Positions 48,845 to 57,771 of a stretch of DNA of 64,000 nucleotides are shown one piece after another. The stretch covers positions 75,896 through 139,895 of the forward strand of contig JBBRTV010000016.1 in NCBI GenBank assembly GCA_038243995.1, in the 5' to 3' direction. Both the position numbers and the translations under genes were made by a program. The DNA is from Scleromatobacter sp038243995 (lineage in GTDB: Bacteria > Pseudomonadota > Gammaproteobacteria > Burkholderiales > Burkholderiaceae_C). Numbering within the stretch: position 1 is the first letter of the stretch; the number at the start of each line of letters is the position of its first letter. Under the pieces are notes generated by a model, which worked only from the letters and a program-made list of their open reading frames with translations, was not told the DNA's origin and searched no databases.

Positions 48845-50811
48845 GCCCGAACCCCGACGACCCGCGTGCGCGGCAGGAGGTCGCTGCGATCGCCGCGTCG
48901 AGCCGCGCCGGCACGATGCCCGCCATCGATCGCGCCCCCATGCTGCCGCACCCCTGGACGGGCTTCTGGAACGGCCTGCTCGGCCACCCGGATGCCCCCG
49001 CGGTGACGCGGGCCGCCGCCGCGCTCGACGCGAAGCCGATGGCCTGGGAATCCGCGGTGCGCACGCGACGCCGCCTGCTGCTCGCCCTGATCGCGGTCGC
49101 GACGGCCGTCGCCGCGAGCGTGCTCGCGCGCTCGCAGCTCGAGTTCCAGCACCCGCTGCTCCAGGGCGTGCAGATCGCCCTGTTCTCGCTGCTGTTCGCC
49201 TGGGTGGCCGCGGGCTGCTTCACGGCGTTGATGGGTTTCGTCGTGCACGTGCGCGGCGATCGTCACGCGCTCTCGGCAGCCGACGCCGGCAACGATCCGC
49301 TGCCGCAGGACGGCCGCACCGCGCTGATCATGCCGATCTGCAACGAAGACGTCGCCACCGTGTTCGCCGGCCTGCGCGCGACCGCCGAATCGCTCGCGCG
49401 CAGCCGCGCGCTGAAGTCGTTCGACATCTTCGTGCTGTCGGACAGCAACGACCCGGCGACCATCGCGACCGAACGCGCCGCCTGGGCCGACCTGCGCGAC
49501 ACGCTCGGCGACGAGGGTCGCATCTTCTACCGGGTGCGCAAGGTGCGCACGAAGCGCAAGGCCGGCAACGTCGCCGACTTCTGCCGACGCTGGGGCCGCA
49601 ACTACCGCTACATGGTGGTGATGGACGCCGACAGCGTGATGAGCGGCGACTGCCTGCAGACGCTCGTGCGCCTGATGGAGAAGCACCCGACCGCGGGCAT
49701 CCTGCAGACCGCGCCGCAGGCCGTGGGCCACGCGACGCTGCACGCCCGCGCGCAACAGTTCGCCGCCCGGGTGACGGGCAACCTGTTCACGGTCGGCATG
49801 CAGTTCTGGCAGCTCGGCGAGGCGCATTACTTCGGGCACAACGCGATCATCCGCGTCGCGCCGTTCATGGATCATTGCGGTCTCGCGCCGCTCGCGGGCA
49901 AGGGCGCGCTGGGCGGCCACATCCTGTCGCACGACTTCGTCGAAGCCGCGCTGATGCGCCGCGCCGGCTACCACGTCTGGCTGGTGGCCGACCTCGTCGG
50001 CAGCTACGAGCAGCAGCCGCCGCACCTGCTGGCCGAGCTGCAACGCGATCGCCGCTGGTGCCAGGGCAACCTGCAGAATGCCCGCCTGATCGCCGAACCC
50101 GGCCTGCACGCCGTGCACCGCGGCATGCTGGCCACCGGCGCGATGGCCTATGTCTCCGCGCCGCTGTGGCTGATGTACGTGGTGCTCGGCGCCGCGCTGT
50201 GGCTGGTCGGCGGCAACGTTCTCTTCACCCCGGATGGCCAGCTCGCGGTCGGCATTCCCGGCCTGTGGGCCGGCACGCTGGCGATGCTGGTGCTGCCCCG
50301 ACTGCTGGGCGTCACCGCCGTGTTCATGCGCAACGAGACGCAGCGCTTCGGCGGTGGCGTGCGCCTGATCCAGAGCGCGGTGCTCGAGGCCGGCCTGTCG
50401 ATGCTGCTGGCGCCGCTGCGCATGGTCGCGCACACGCTGTTCGTCGTCGGCGCGCTCACGGGCTGGAAGCTGGAATGGAAGTCGCCCCCGCGGGAAGCCA
50501 GCGACGTCAGCTGGCGCGAAGCGGCGCAGCGTTTCGCGCCGGTCGGCGCGATCGTCGTGGCGCTCGCCGGCGCGCTGTCGATGGCCGGCTCCTCGGCCGT
50601 GCTCTGGATGATGCCCGTCGGCCTGCCGCTGGTGCTCGCGGTGCCGTTCACCGTCTTGACGGGCAGCACGCGCCTCGGCGAGCGCGTGCGCCAGGCGCGC
50701 CTGCTGCTCGTGCCTGAGGAATCGTCGTCGCCGACCGTCCTGCGCCAGGCCTGGAGCTTCGCGAAGATGAGCCCGGCGGCATTGCGCAGCCTGGTCTCGG
50801 CGATCGGCTGA
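48817..50811 (+). CDS. opgH: Glucans biosynthesis glucosyltransferase OpgH (MdoH)
   Basis: 664 residues. Inner-membrane family 2 glycosyltransferase that polymerises the beta-1,2 backbone of periplasmic glucans from UDP-glucose. Membrane segments near the N-terminus and several in the C-terminal half enclose the catalytic domain: TALIMPICNEDV, VVMDADSVMSGD (DxD), and the QRDRRWCQGN motif (QxxRW). An alternative start at ATG 48841 would give a classical ATGA overlap with the opgG stop. Confidence 0.94.
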   Translation: MDTRHTPPMSPNPDDPRARQEVAAIAASSRAGTMPAIDRAPMLPHPWTGFWNGLLGHPDAPAVTRAAAALDAKPMAWESAVRTRRRLLLALIAVATAVAASVLARSQLEFQHPLLQGVQIALFSLLFAWVAAGCFTALMGFVVHVRGDRHALSAADAGNDPLPQDGRTALIMPICNEDVATVFAGLRATAESLARSRALKSFDIFVLSDSNDPATIATERAAWADLRDTLGDEGRIFYRVRKVRTKRKAGNVADFCRRWGRNYRYMVVMDADSVMSGDCLQTLVRLMEKHPTAGILQTAPQAVGHATLHARAQQFAARVTGNLFTVGMQFWQLGEAHYFGHNAIIRVAPFMDHCGLAPLAGKGALGGHILSHDFVEAALMRRAGYHVWLVADLVGSYEQQPPHLLAELQRDRRWCQGNLQNARLIAEPGLHAVHRGMLATGAMAYVSAPLWLMYVVLGAALWLVGGNVLFTPDGQLAVGIPGLWAGTLAMLVLPRLLGVTAVFMRNETQRFGGGVRLIQSAVLEAGLSMLLAPLRMVAHTLFVVGALTGWKLEWKSPPREASDVSWREAAQRFAPVGAIVVALAGALSMAGSSAVLWMMPVGLPLVLAVPFTVLTGSTRLGERVRQARLLLVPEESSSPTVLRQAWSFAKMSPAALRSLVSAIG

Positions 50812-51001
50812 GCACAGGCCACCGACACGGCCACGGCCGCGACGCGGCGTGCCGGAACGCGGCGCCGGTCACCGCTGCCGCGGCGGGCGTACCCGCCCGC
50901 TGTCCTACAATCCACATTCCGGTCGCGCTCGTCGCACCGAGTTCCGGTCCGGAGGCGATCGTCCCCGGGCCTTTTCATTCCACAGCCCCTGGATCTACAC
51001 C

Positions 51002-51415
51002 ATGCCCCGCTGTGCTGCCGCCTCCCTCCCCGCCGCCTCGCTGATCGCCATCGCCGGCATGCTCGCCGCGCTGGCGCCGCTGCCCGGCGCGGCGCAGGTA
51101 CATCGCAACTTCCCGCAGAAGGCGCTGCGCGGCTCGATCGAGTTCGGCCCGCCGCCCGACATGCACCTGAACGGCCAAGCCGCGCAACTGGCCCCCGGCG
51201 GGCGCATCCACGGCCTCGACAACATGCTGAAGATGTCGGGCGCGCTGGTCGGCTACAAGTTCGACGTCGACTACACCATCGAGTCGACCGGCCTGATCTA
51301 CGAGATCTGGCTGCTGACGCCGGACGAGGTCGCGGTCTCGCCCTGGCCGCGGAACCCGACGCAGCAGGCCACCTGGGTGTTCGACCCGATCGCCCAGGGC
51401 TGGACGATTCCCTGA
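51002..51415 (+). CDS. Exported protein of unknown function
   Basis: 137 residues with a Sec signal (SLIAIAGMLAALAPLPGAAQ). The mature part, VHRNFPQKALRGSIEFGPPPDMHLNG and ...VDYTIESTGLIYEIWLLTP, is compact and likely beta-rich. I recall similar small periplasmic proteins ahead of miaB in Burkholderiales but no function. There is no strong ribosome site. Confidence 0.7.
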   Translation: MPRCAAASLPAASLIAIAGMLAALAPLPGAAQVHRNFPQKALRGSIEFGPPPDMHLNGQAAQLAPGGRIHGLDNMLKMSGALVGYKFDVDYTIESTGLIYEIWLLTPDEVAVSPWPRNPTQQATWVFDPIAQGWTIP

Positions 51416-51572
51416 ACCGGGCCGGCCGCCGACGCCCGCCTGCCAGGCGGCGTTCGCGGGCCGCGCCGGCGCCTCCGCTCGCGCGTGACGCGCGGCATCC
51501 TCTTCCGACAGACCGGCCTCGCGACGAGGCCACCGCGCCCCGCCCTCCCCGGCCGGCGCCCAGGAGCCCACC

Positions 51573-52925
51573 ATGACCAAGAAGGTCTTCATTCGCACGT
51601 TCGGCTGCCAGATGAACGAGTACGACTCGGACAAGATGGCCGACGTCCTGCACGCCGCCGACGGCTACGAGAAGACTGACGACGTCGAGCAGGCCGACCT
51701 CGTCCTCTACAACAGCTGCTCGGTGCGCGAGAAGGCCGCCGAGAAGATGTTCTCCGACCTCGGCCGCATCAAGCACTTGAAGGCCAAGGGCGTGCTGATC
51801 GGCGTCGGCGGCTGCGTGGCCAGCCAGGAAGGCGCGGCGATCGTCGAGCGCGCGCCCTACGTCGACCTCGTGTTCGGCCCGCAGACCCTGCACCGCCTGC
51901 CGCAGATGATCGCCAACCGGCGCGCCGAGGCTAAGGCGCAGGTCGACATCAGCTTTCCCGAGATCGAGAAGTTCGACCACCTGCCGCCGGCGCGCGTCGA
52001 GGGCGCGAGCGCGTTCGTCTCGGTCATGGAGGGCTGCTCCAAGTACTGCACCTATTGCGTCGTACCGTACACCCGCGGCGAGGAAGTCTCGCGGCCGTTC
52101 GACGACGTGCTCACCGAGGTCGCCGGCCTCGCCGACCAGGGCCTGAAGGAGATCACGCTCCTCGGCCAGAACGTGAACGCGTACAACGGCAAGATGGGCG
52201 ACACCGGCGAGATGGCCGACTTCGCGTTGCTGCTCGAATACATCGCCGAGTTGCCCAGCATCGAGCGCATCCGCTTCACGACGAGCCACCCGAAGGAGTT
52301 CACGCAGCGTCTCGTGGACGTCTACGCGCGCGTGCCCAAGCTCGTCAATCACCTGCACCTGCCCGTGCAGCACGGCTCCGACCGCATCCTGTCGGCGATG
52401 AAGCGCGGCTACACGGCGCTCGAGTACAAGAGCACGATCCGCAAGCTGCGCGCCGTGCGCCCGGACATCAGCCTGTCGACCGACTTCATCGTCGGCTTCC
52501 CCGGCGAAACCGACGAGGACTTCGACAAGCTGATGAAACTCGTCGACGACGTCGGCTTCGACGCCTCGTTCAGCTTCATCTACAGCCCGCGCCCCGGCAC
52601 CCCGGCCGCGAACCTGCTGGATCCGACCGCGTCCGCCGTCAAGCTCAAGCGCCTGCAGCACCTGCAGGCCGTGCTCGAGGCCAACGTCCTGCGCATCAGC
52701 CGCACCATGGTGGGCAAGACGCAGAAGATCCTCGTCGAAGGCCGCAGCCGCAAGAGCGCGGACGACCTGATGGGCCGCACGGAGTGCAACCGCATCGTCA
52801 ACTTCCCTGGCGGGCCCAACGCCGCGCGGCTCGTCGGCCAGCTGATCGACGTGAACATCACCGAGGCGTATCCGCACTCGCTGCGGGCGGAAGTGGCGAC
52901 GGCGGAGTCGGTGCTGGCGGCCTGA
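51573..52925 (+). CDS. miaB: tRNA-2-methylthio-N6-dimethylallyladenosine synthase MiaB
   Basis: 450 residues. Radical-SAM methylthiotransferase acting on i6A37 of tRNAs. N-terminal UPF0004 domain with the three Cys for the auxiliary cluster (FGCQMN, NSCSVRE, GGCVASQ), the radical-SAM triad C155-x3-C159-x2-C162 (CSKYCTYC), and a C-terminal TRAM domain. In many relatives phoH and ybeY follow; here an AT-rich insertion follows instead. Confidence 0.96.
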   Translation: MTKKVFIRTFGCQMNEYDSDKMADVLHAADGYEKTDDVEQADLVLYNSCSVREKAAEKMFSDLGRIKHLKAKGVLIGVGGCVASQEGAAIVERAPYVDLVFGPQTLHRLPQMIANRRAEAKAQVDISFPEIEKFDHLPPARVEGASAFVSVMEGCSKYCTYCVVPYTRGEEVSRPFDDVLTEVAGLADQGLKEITLLGQNVNAYNGKMGDTGEMADFALLLEYIAELPSIERIRFTTSHPKEFTQRLVDVYARVPKLVNHLHLPVQHGSDRILSAMKRGYTALEYKSTIRKLRAVRPDISLSTDFIVGFPGETDEDFDKLMKLVDDVGFDASFSFIYSPRPGTPAANLLDPTASAVKLKRLQHLQAVLEANVLRISRTMVGKTQKILVEGRSRKSADDLMGRTECNRIVNFPGGPNAARLVGQLIDVNITEAYPHSLRAEVATAESVLAA

Positions 52926-52973
52926 GCAGTTTTCGCTTCTCGGGGCAGCGTGGGAGAACACGGAAAACGCCAC

Positions 52974-53114
52974 ATGTCAGATGAACGACGCCGCCAGACA
53001 ATCGCGATCGCTCCTACTGGCACCACCACCAGCGAATCGTTCTGCCGGCACATCGCGTCGATGCAGGTGCGGAAGGACTCATGCAGGCTTCAGCCGAATT
53101 GCAAAGCCGATTAG
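52974..53114 (+). other. Short open frame after miaB, not recognised
   Basis: 46 codons (MSDERRRQTIAIAPTG...). No ribosome site at a proper distance and no family resemblance that I trust. It may be the 5' end of a gene cut by the insertion to its right. It sits at the edge where GC content drops. Confidence 0.25.
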
Positions 53115-53115
53115 G

Positions 53116-53715
53116 TTAGCTCGGCCTACCGGCGACGTGCTTCTGCCATTCACTGCAAAGCTTCCGAAAAGAGCGGCTTCTTTCAAAAACCTGATGAAGG
53201 TCCATGGCTGCGGCGAGTGCAGGTTGATCGGTGACCTCGCCATATGATCCGCCGGCCATGCGCTCTTTGATCCAGCCTTTCGCGTTTCGTTTTTCCTCTG
53301 CTGGAATCAATTGTTCATCATTGAACTGGAAGCCTCTGCAACCATTTAACGAATATGCTGCAGCGATAAACCATGCCTCAAATTCTCTATTTGGAAGCAC
53401 CACCGAAACTCTACGATGCGGGACAATCGCACTAGCTCTGGTCAATATATTGGCGCCCAACGTTGCTGGGCAACCTTCGTCCGCATCCAGCAATATCAAG
53501 ATCCAGCCATCATTGCCGCACTTATCCGCGGCAAATAGCAAATGCCGTCGAAATTCTTCATTCCGATTCAGGAATCTATCCTTATAAACTCGAATAGGCC
53601 TTAAAACTTCGGTGTACAGATGCGGAGTATCGCAAAATTCAGGGAGACGCCTCAGCAGAACCGGCAGCGCGTTTACCTCACCGTCGCCTTCGACAATGGA
53701 AATGATGTTGCTCAT
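53116..53715 (-). CDS. DUF4276 (TOPRIM-like) protein, partner of ABC ATPase
   Basis: 199 residues. A TOPRIM-type metal site can be read: Glu9 in SIVEGDGEVNALP and the Asp pair in LILLDADEGCPATLG (Asp77, Asp79). DUF4276 proteins have this design and are coded next to OLD-type ATPases. Predicted nuclease or effector of the module. ATG 53715 overlaps the ATPase stop (TGATG); a GTG one codon earlier is an alternative. Codon use and base composition are much more AT-rich than in flanking genes, pointing to recent gain. Confidence 0.8.
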   Translation of the reverse strand: MSNIISIVEGDGEVNALPVLLRRLPEFCDTPHLYTEVLRPIRVYKDRFLNRNEEFRRHLLFAADKCGNDGWILILLDADEGCPATLGANILTRASAIVPHRRVSVVLPNREFEAWFIAAAYSLNGCRGFQFNDEQLIPAEEKRNAKGWIKERMAGGSYGEVTDQPALAAAMDLHQVFERSRSFRKLCSEWQKHVAGRPS

Positions 53716-54914
53716 CACAATGGGTCAAAGAGATCGGCTTGCGGCTGGCGCTGAACGGCCAAGACATCGACATCCGGCGCGAGCTGATTTAGACGCAGGA
53801 GTTCGCCTGCGGAAAAAAGCTTGTCCCGCATTGCGTTTCGAGATGCATCGTCTAAGTTACCGATGTAGGTCTCGCCACCTTCAGAAACCACCGAGAGAAT
53901 TGCATCGGCGTCAATAGATGGATAATCCAATAAGTCAGGACTATGGCTTGTGACAATTATCTGCGTTGACATTGACGCCCTCGTGAGTGCCTCACGAAGC
54001 GCCGCGCTTGCTGCAGGATGCAAAGCTGTTTCAGGCTCCTCGATACCGACGAGTGTGGGCGCGTAGTCTCGATTTCCTTGAAATAGCGCCGTCAAGACGC
54101 CAAGAGCCCGAAGAGTACCGTCTGACATATTTTGCGCAAGAAACTTCCATGGATGCTTTGCGCCCGCCATATCTTGTCGAAACTCAAGAGTCTCCATCGG
54201 TCCAACTTGTTTTCGTTCCACCCCCTGAACCATGGGGACGACGGCCTGCAGATATTCCTGGATTATTTGCATCGCTTTCGGCTCCACTTTCTCCAGATGG
54301 CCGATTACACTGGCAATATTTTCACCGACAGGTTTTAGAAGCTTACCGTCCTGCGGCTTCTGAAGCTCCCTCATCAACTTAGGGTTCAAATTATAGAAAC
54401 CCATCGACGTCAATGCATCAAAAACAGGGCGAAAGACAGCCAAGCCCGATACTGCAACAAGGGCCAACCGATCGGACGTTACGGCCGGGAACGTTGATTC
54501 ACTACTTGCCTTGAGACGGCCTCTTTCAATTTTATAGAACGGTCCCTTGCCTACACCGTCAATGACGCATTCTTCATGCGACACTTCATATCCACGGCTA
54601 GGTAGCGCACCGATATCAAACGCGTAATAGCCGATTTGACCACTCTTCAGAACAAATTCAACTCTGATGCCAAAATGCGTCGGATGCCCGCTCGACCTTC
54701 GCCGCACTTCGGCAAGTCCGCCACGTTCGTTCAGCGCATTCTCCAACGACCCAGTAAGCGCATCTCGCACGAGATGCAGTGAATCAATAAAATTGCTCTT
54801 TCCCGAACCATTCGCGCCTACTAGGTAGGTCAATGGTCGAAGTCGAACGTCACACGAACCAATGCTCTTGTAATTTCTGAGCACCACTCGGGTGACAAAT
54901 ATCGCTTGAGTCAT
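53715..54914 (-). CDS. RecF/OLD-type AAA ATPase, possible defence sensor
   Basis: 399 residues. ABC/SMC-like ATPase: Walker A GANGSGKSN (33-41) after the typical LRNYKSIGSCDVRLRPLTYLV start, ABC-signature-like NMSDGTLRALGVL, Walker B LVGIEEPETALHPAA, and switch His in VTSHSPDLLD. No TOPRIM domain of its own; that role would fall to the overlapping DUF4276 gene. Two-gene ATPase plus TOPRIM modules (as in PARIS and split OLD systems) often give phage resistance by abortive infection. No strong ribosome site is seen before ATG 54914. Confidence 0.85.
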   Translation of the reverse strand: MTQAIFVTRVVLRNYKSIGSCDVRLRPLTYLVGANGSGKSNFIDSLHLVRDALTGSLENALNERGGLAEVRRRSSGHPTHFGIRVEFVLKSGQIGYYAFDIGALPSRGYEVSHEECVIDGVGKGPFYKIERGRLKASSESTFPAVTSDRLALVAVSGLAVFRPVFDALTSMGFYNLNPKLMRELQKPQDGKLLKPVGENIASVIGHLEKVEPKAMQIIQEYLQAVVPMVQGVERKQVGPMETLEFRQDMAGAKHPWKFLAQNMSDGTLRALGVLTALFQGNRDYAPTLVGIEEPETALHPAASAALREALTRASMSTQIIVTSHSPDLLDYPSIDADAILSVVSEGGETYIGNLDDASRNAMRDKLFSAGELLRLNQLAPDVDVLAVQRQPQADLFDPL

Positions 54915-54967
54915 TTGGCCATTCGAAGTTAGCGATACAACGATTCATCGAAACAGACAGCGCGGCT

Positions 54968-55141
54968 TTGGCCACATCCAACATTGAAGCAGCCAAGTGC
55001 GCCGTGATCGATGGATTCTATGCGCGCCGGACGAAGACCTATGCCCGCCAATCCTCGAGAATTGTCACCGTTCAAGCGGAGCGCCCGATCTCATTCGAGA
55101 TGGCTGACACCAACATGCCGCGCTCTGCCTTCAGAAAGTGA
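54968..55141 (+). other. Short frame right of the ATPase gene, not recognised
   Basis: An open frame on the plus strand (ATSNIEAAKCAVIDGFYARRTKTYARQ..., ending SAFRK) fits no family I know and has no ATG. It may be a relic at the right edge of the AT-rich insertion. Nothing else is seen between the ATPase and xylulokinase genes. Confidence 0.2.
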
Positions 55142-55175
55142 AATCAAATTCCAAGCCGGAGCGCGGCCGCGAGCC

Positions 55176-56660
55176 TCAGATGCTTCCACTCAGTTCGCGA
55201 AAACTGGCCTGCAGCACCGGATAGAGCCCCCGGAACCGCGCATAGCGCGCCATCAACGCGTCCCGCCGCTCGGGCTGCGGCGCGTAGGTCTCCACCACCG
55301 GCTGCTTCGCGCACACCTGCGCCAGGTCGCCGCCGTCGGCCAGCCAGGCGAGTCGCGCCGCGCCGAGCGCGCCGCCGGCCTCGCCGCCTTCGCGCTTGGT
55401 CAGCGGGCGTTCGAGCAGGGTCGCCAGCAGGCGCCCCCAGTAGGGGCTGCGCGCCCCGCCGCCGACGAAGTCGAGCGAGGGCGCCAGCGCGCGCGTCGGC
55501 GCGTCCAGCGTCTGCCAGCCGTCGAGCAGTCCGAACGAGACGCCCTCGATCACCGCATGCCCGATGGCCGCCGCGCCGTGCTCGTGCGTGAGCCCGAACA
55601 GCACGCCCTGCGCCAGCGCATCGTTGTGCGGCGTGCGTTCGCCGGCCAGGTAGGGCAGGAACAGCGGCGCCGCGTCGCGGCTGCGGTCGTCGAGCGCCTC
55701 GACCTCGGCCAGCAGTTCCGCCTCGTCGCGCCGGTCGGTGAGCTGCGTGACCCAGCGCAGCGCGCTCGCGGCCGACAGCATCACGCTCATCTGGTGCCAG
55801 CGACCGGGCAGCGCGTGGCAGAACGCGTGCACGGCCGATTCGGGGCGCGGCAGGAAGCGGTCGCTGCACAGGAAGATCACGCCCGAGGTCCCCAGCGACA
55901 CGAAGCCGTCCCCGGGGGCGGTCGCGCCCATGCCGACGGCGCTGGCAGCATTGTCGCCGCCGCCGCCCGCGACGACGATGCCGGCCTCGAGCCCGAATTG
56001 TGCCGCGACGTCGGCGCGCAGGCGGCCCGCGGGCGCGCTGCCTTCCACCACCTCGGGCATCTGGGCCCGGGTCATGCGGCAGGCCTCGAGCAGTTCGTCG
56101 GACCAGTCGCGCCGGCCGACATCGAGCCACAGCGTGCCCGACGCATCGGAGCAATCGGTGAACATCTCGCCCGTCAGTCGCCAGCGCAGCCAGTCCTTGG
56201 GCAGCAGCACGTGGCGGACGCGCGCGAAGATTTCGGGCTGGTGGTCGTGCACCCACAGCAACTTGGGGGCGGTGAAGCCGGGCATCGCGAGGTTGCCGGC
56301 GATCTGCGCGAGGCGCGGCACGCGGGCGGTCAGCTCGTCGCATTGTGGCGCGCTGCGGCCGTCGTTCCACAGGATCGCAGGACGCAGCACGGCCCCCGCT
56401 TCGTCGAGCAGCACCGCGCCGTGCATCTGCCCCGAGAGGCCGATCGCGCGCACCGCGCGCATCGCCAGCGGCTGCGTGCGCGCGAGCTCGCCGAGCGCGA
56501 TCGCCAGCGCGCGCCACCAGTCGGCGGGCGCCTGCTCGCTCCACTGTGGATGCGGGCGCGAGACGTCGAGCGGCGCGCTCTGCTGCGCGACGATGCGGCC
56601 GTCGTCGGCCAGCAGGAGCGCCTTCAGCGCGGAAGTGCCGAGATCGATGCCGAGGTACAT
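55176..56660 (-). CDS. xylB: Xylulokinase
   Basis: 494 residues, FGGY family. Phosphorylates D-xylulose to xylulose 5-phosphate for the pentose phosphate pathway. N-terminal ATPase core GIDLGTSALKALLL, substrate region GLSGQMHGAVLLD, ILWNDGRS and FTAPKLLWV, and C-terminal FVGGGARSPYWGRLLA. In this setting the D-xylulose would come from polyol oxidation by the dehydrogenase upstream. The start ATG 56660 begins the conserved fold; the frame to 56690 is not needed. Confidence 0.93.
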   Translation of the reverse strand: MYLGIDLGTSALKALLLADDGRIVAQQSAPLDVSRPHPQWSEQAPADWWRALAIALGELARTQPLAMRAVRAIGLSGQMHGAVLLDEAGAVLRPAILWNDGRSAPQCDELTARVPRLAQIAGNLAMPGFTAPKLLWVHDHQPEIFARVRHVLLPKDWLRWRLTGEMFTDCSDASGTLWLDVGRRDWSDELLEACRMTRAQMPEVVEGSAPAGRLRADVAAQFGLEAGIVVAGGGGDNAASAVGMGATAPGDGFVSLGTSGVIFLCSDRFLPRPESAVHAFCHALPGRWHQMSVMLSAASALRWVTQLTDRRDEAELLAEVEALDDRSRDAAPLFLPYLAGERTPHNDALAQGVLFGLTHEHGAAAIGHAVIEGVSFGLLDGWQTLDAPTRALAPSLDFVGGGARSPYWGRLLATLLERPLTKREGGEAGGALGAARLAWLADGGDLAQVCAKQPVVETYAPQPERRDALMARYARFRGLYPVLQASFRELSGSI

Positions 56661-56766
56661 CCTGGACCCACCATTTCTGGAATTGTGCAAACCGCCCTGC
56701 GATAGATCGTCGCTGGCGGGGCCGCGCGTACGTTGCGCCCGACTCTCGCGTCGCGACGGAAAGTGT

Positions 56767-57699
56767 TCAATGCGAACCCGCGTCGGCGCCGAAGCGGCTG
56801 GCCGCCTGGCGCCTGAAATCGGTCGGCGTCATGCCCTTGATCTCGAGGAAGCGCCGGTTGAAGTTCGCCACGTTGTTGAAGCCGACCTCGTAGCAGATCG
56901 TCGTCACGTAGCGATCGGTCTCCATCAGCAGCTGGCACGCCTTGCTGATGCGCATGCGATTGACGAAGTCGGTGAAGGTGTTGCCCGTGGCACGGCGAAA
57001 GAAGCGCGAGAAGCGACTCTCGGGCATGCGAAAGCGCTCGCACACCTCCGTCATCGACAGCGGCTCGCCGCAGTGCTCGCTGATGTAGCTGACCACCGCG
57101 TTGACCTGCGCCATCGATTCGTCGTCCTCGCTGCACTGCAGCTGCACGCTCGACAGCAGGCGGAAGTCCTTGCAGCGCGCGAGCATCGCCATGAATTCGC
57201 AGAAGCCGGCGAGCCGCGCCAGGCCCCGGCTGGCGGCGACGCGTTCGAAGTGCGCGAGCGCCATCTCCGAGACGCCGAAGAACTCGATGCCGTAGCGGGC
57301 CTGCTCCAGCAAGGGCAGCACTTCCTTGAATTCGGGAAACAGCTCGGCCGCCTGCTCGATGGGCTCGTGCGCGAACTGGATCACGCGGTCGCGCAGGGGC
57401 ACGACGGATTCGGGCGCTTCGGCCGAGATCCAGTTGTGCGGCAGGCGCGGCCCGGTGAGCACGAGGTGCCCCGGCTGGAAGTGGCCGATGAAATCGCCCA
57501 CGAAGACCTTGCCCGAGGTCTCGACGATCAGGTGCAGTTCGTATTCGTCGTGATAGTGCCAGCGCACCAGCGGGGACGGGATGCCGTGCGCGAGGCAGCG
57601 CAGGAAGCCGCAGCCCTCCGGCGGGTCGTAGCCGAGGATCGGGTCGCGCAGGTGGTCGTGTTCGATCTCGGGCGCGCGGACGCGGGGGGAGGGATGCAT
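56767..57699 (-). CDS. AraC-family transcriptional regulator of the polyol operon
   Basis: 310 residues. N-terminal cupin-like ligand domain (VRWHYHDEYELHLIVETSGKVFVGD, LTGPRLPHNW) and C-terminal double helix-turn-helix (AVVSYISEHCGEPLSMTEVCERF to NRRFLEIKGMTPTDFRRQA). Likely senses the polyol and activates the transport operon. It lies between xylB and the dehydrogenase gene on the same strand. ATG 57699 (GAGG 8 nt upstream) is preferred to GTG 57768. Confidence 0.9.
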   Translation of the reverse strand: MHPSPRVRAPEIEHDHLRDPILGYDPPEGCGFLRCLAHGIPSPLVRWHYHDEYELHLIVETSGKVFVGDFIGHFQPGHLVLTGPRLPHNWISAEAPESVVPLRDRVIQFAHEPIEQAAELFPEFKEVLPLLEQARYGIEFFGVSEMALAHFERVAASRGLARLAGFCEFMAMLARCKDFRLLSSVQLQCSEDDESMAQVNAVVSYISEHCGEPLSMTEVCERFRMPESRFSRFFRRATGNTFTDFVNRMRISKACQLLMETDRYVTTICYEVGFNNVANFNRRFLEIKGMTPTDFRRQAASRFGADAGSH

Positions 57700-57771
57700 G
57701 AATGCGGCCTCGTGGTCTGGAGTCGGGCTGGGTCGCTTGGGGTTCGTCGTCTCGGTTTCCTCGAACACTCT

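Noticed and set aside
50148..52973. 941-codon minus-strand frame opposite opgH and miaB
   Set aside because: No domain pattern; both sense genes are intact.
53116..54914. Naming the ATPase/DUF4276 pair PARIS
   Set aside because: PARIS uses a DUF4435 effector (AriB); this partner looks like DUF4276, so only the general design is shared.
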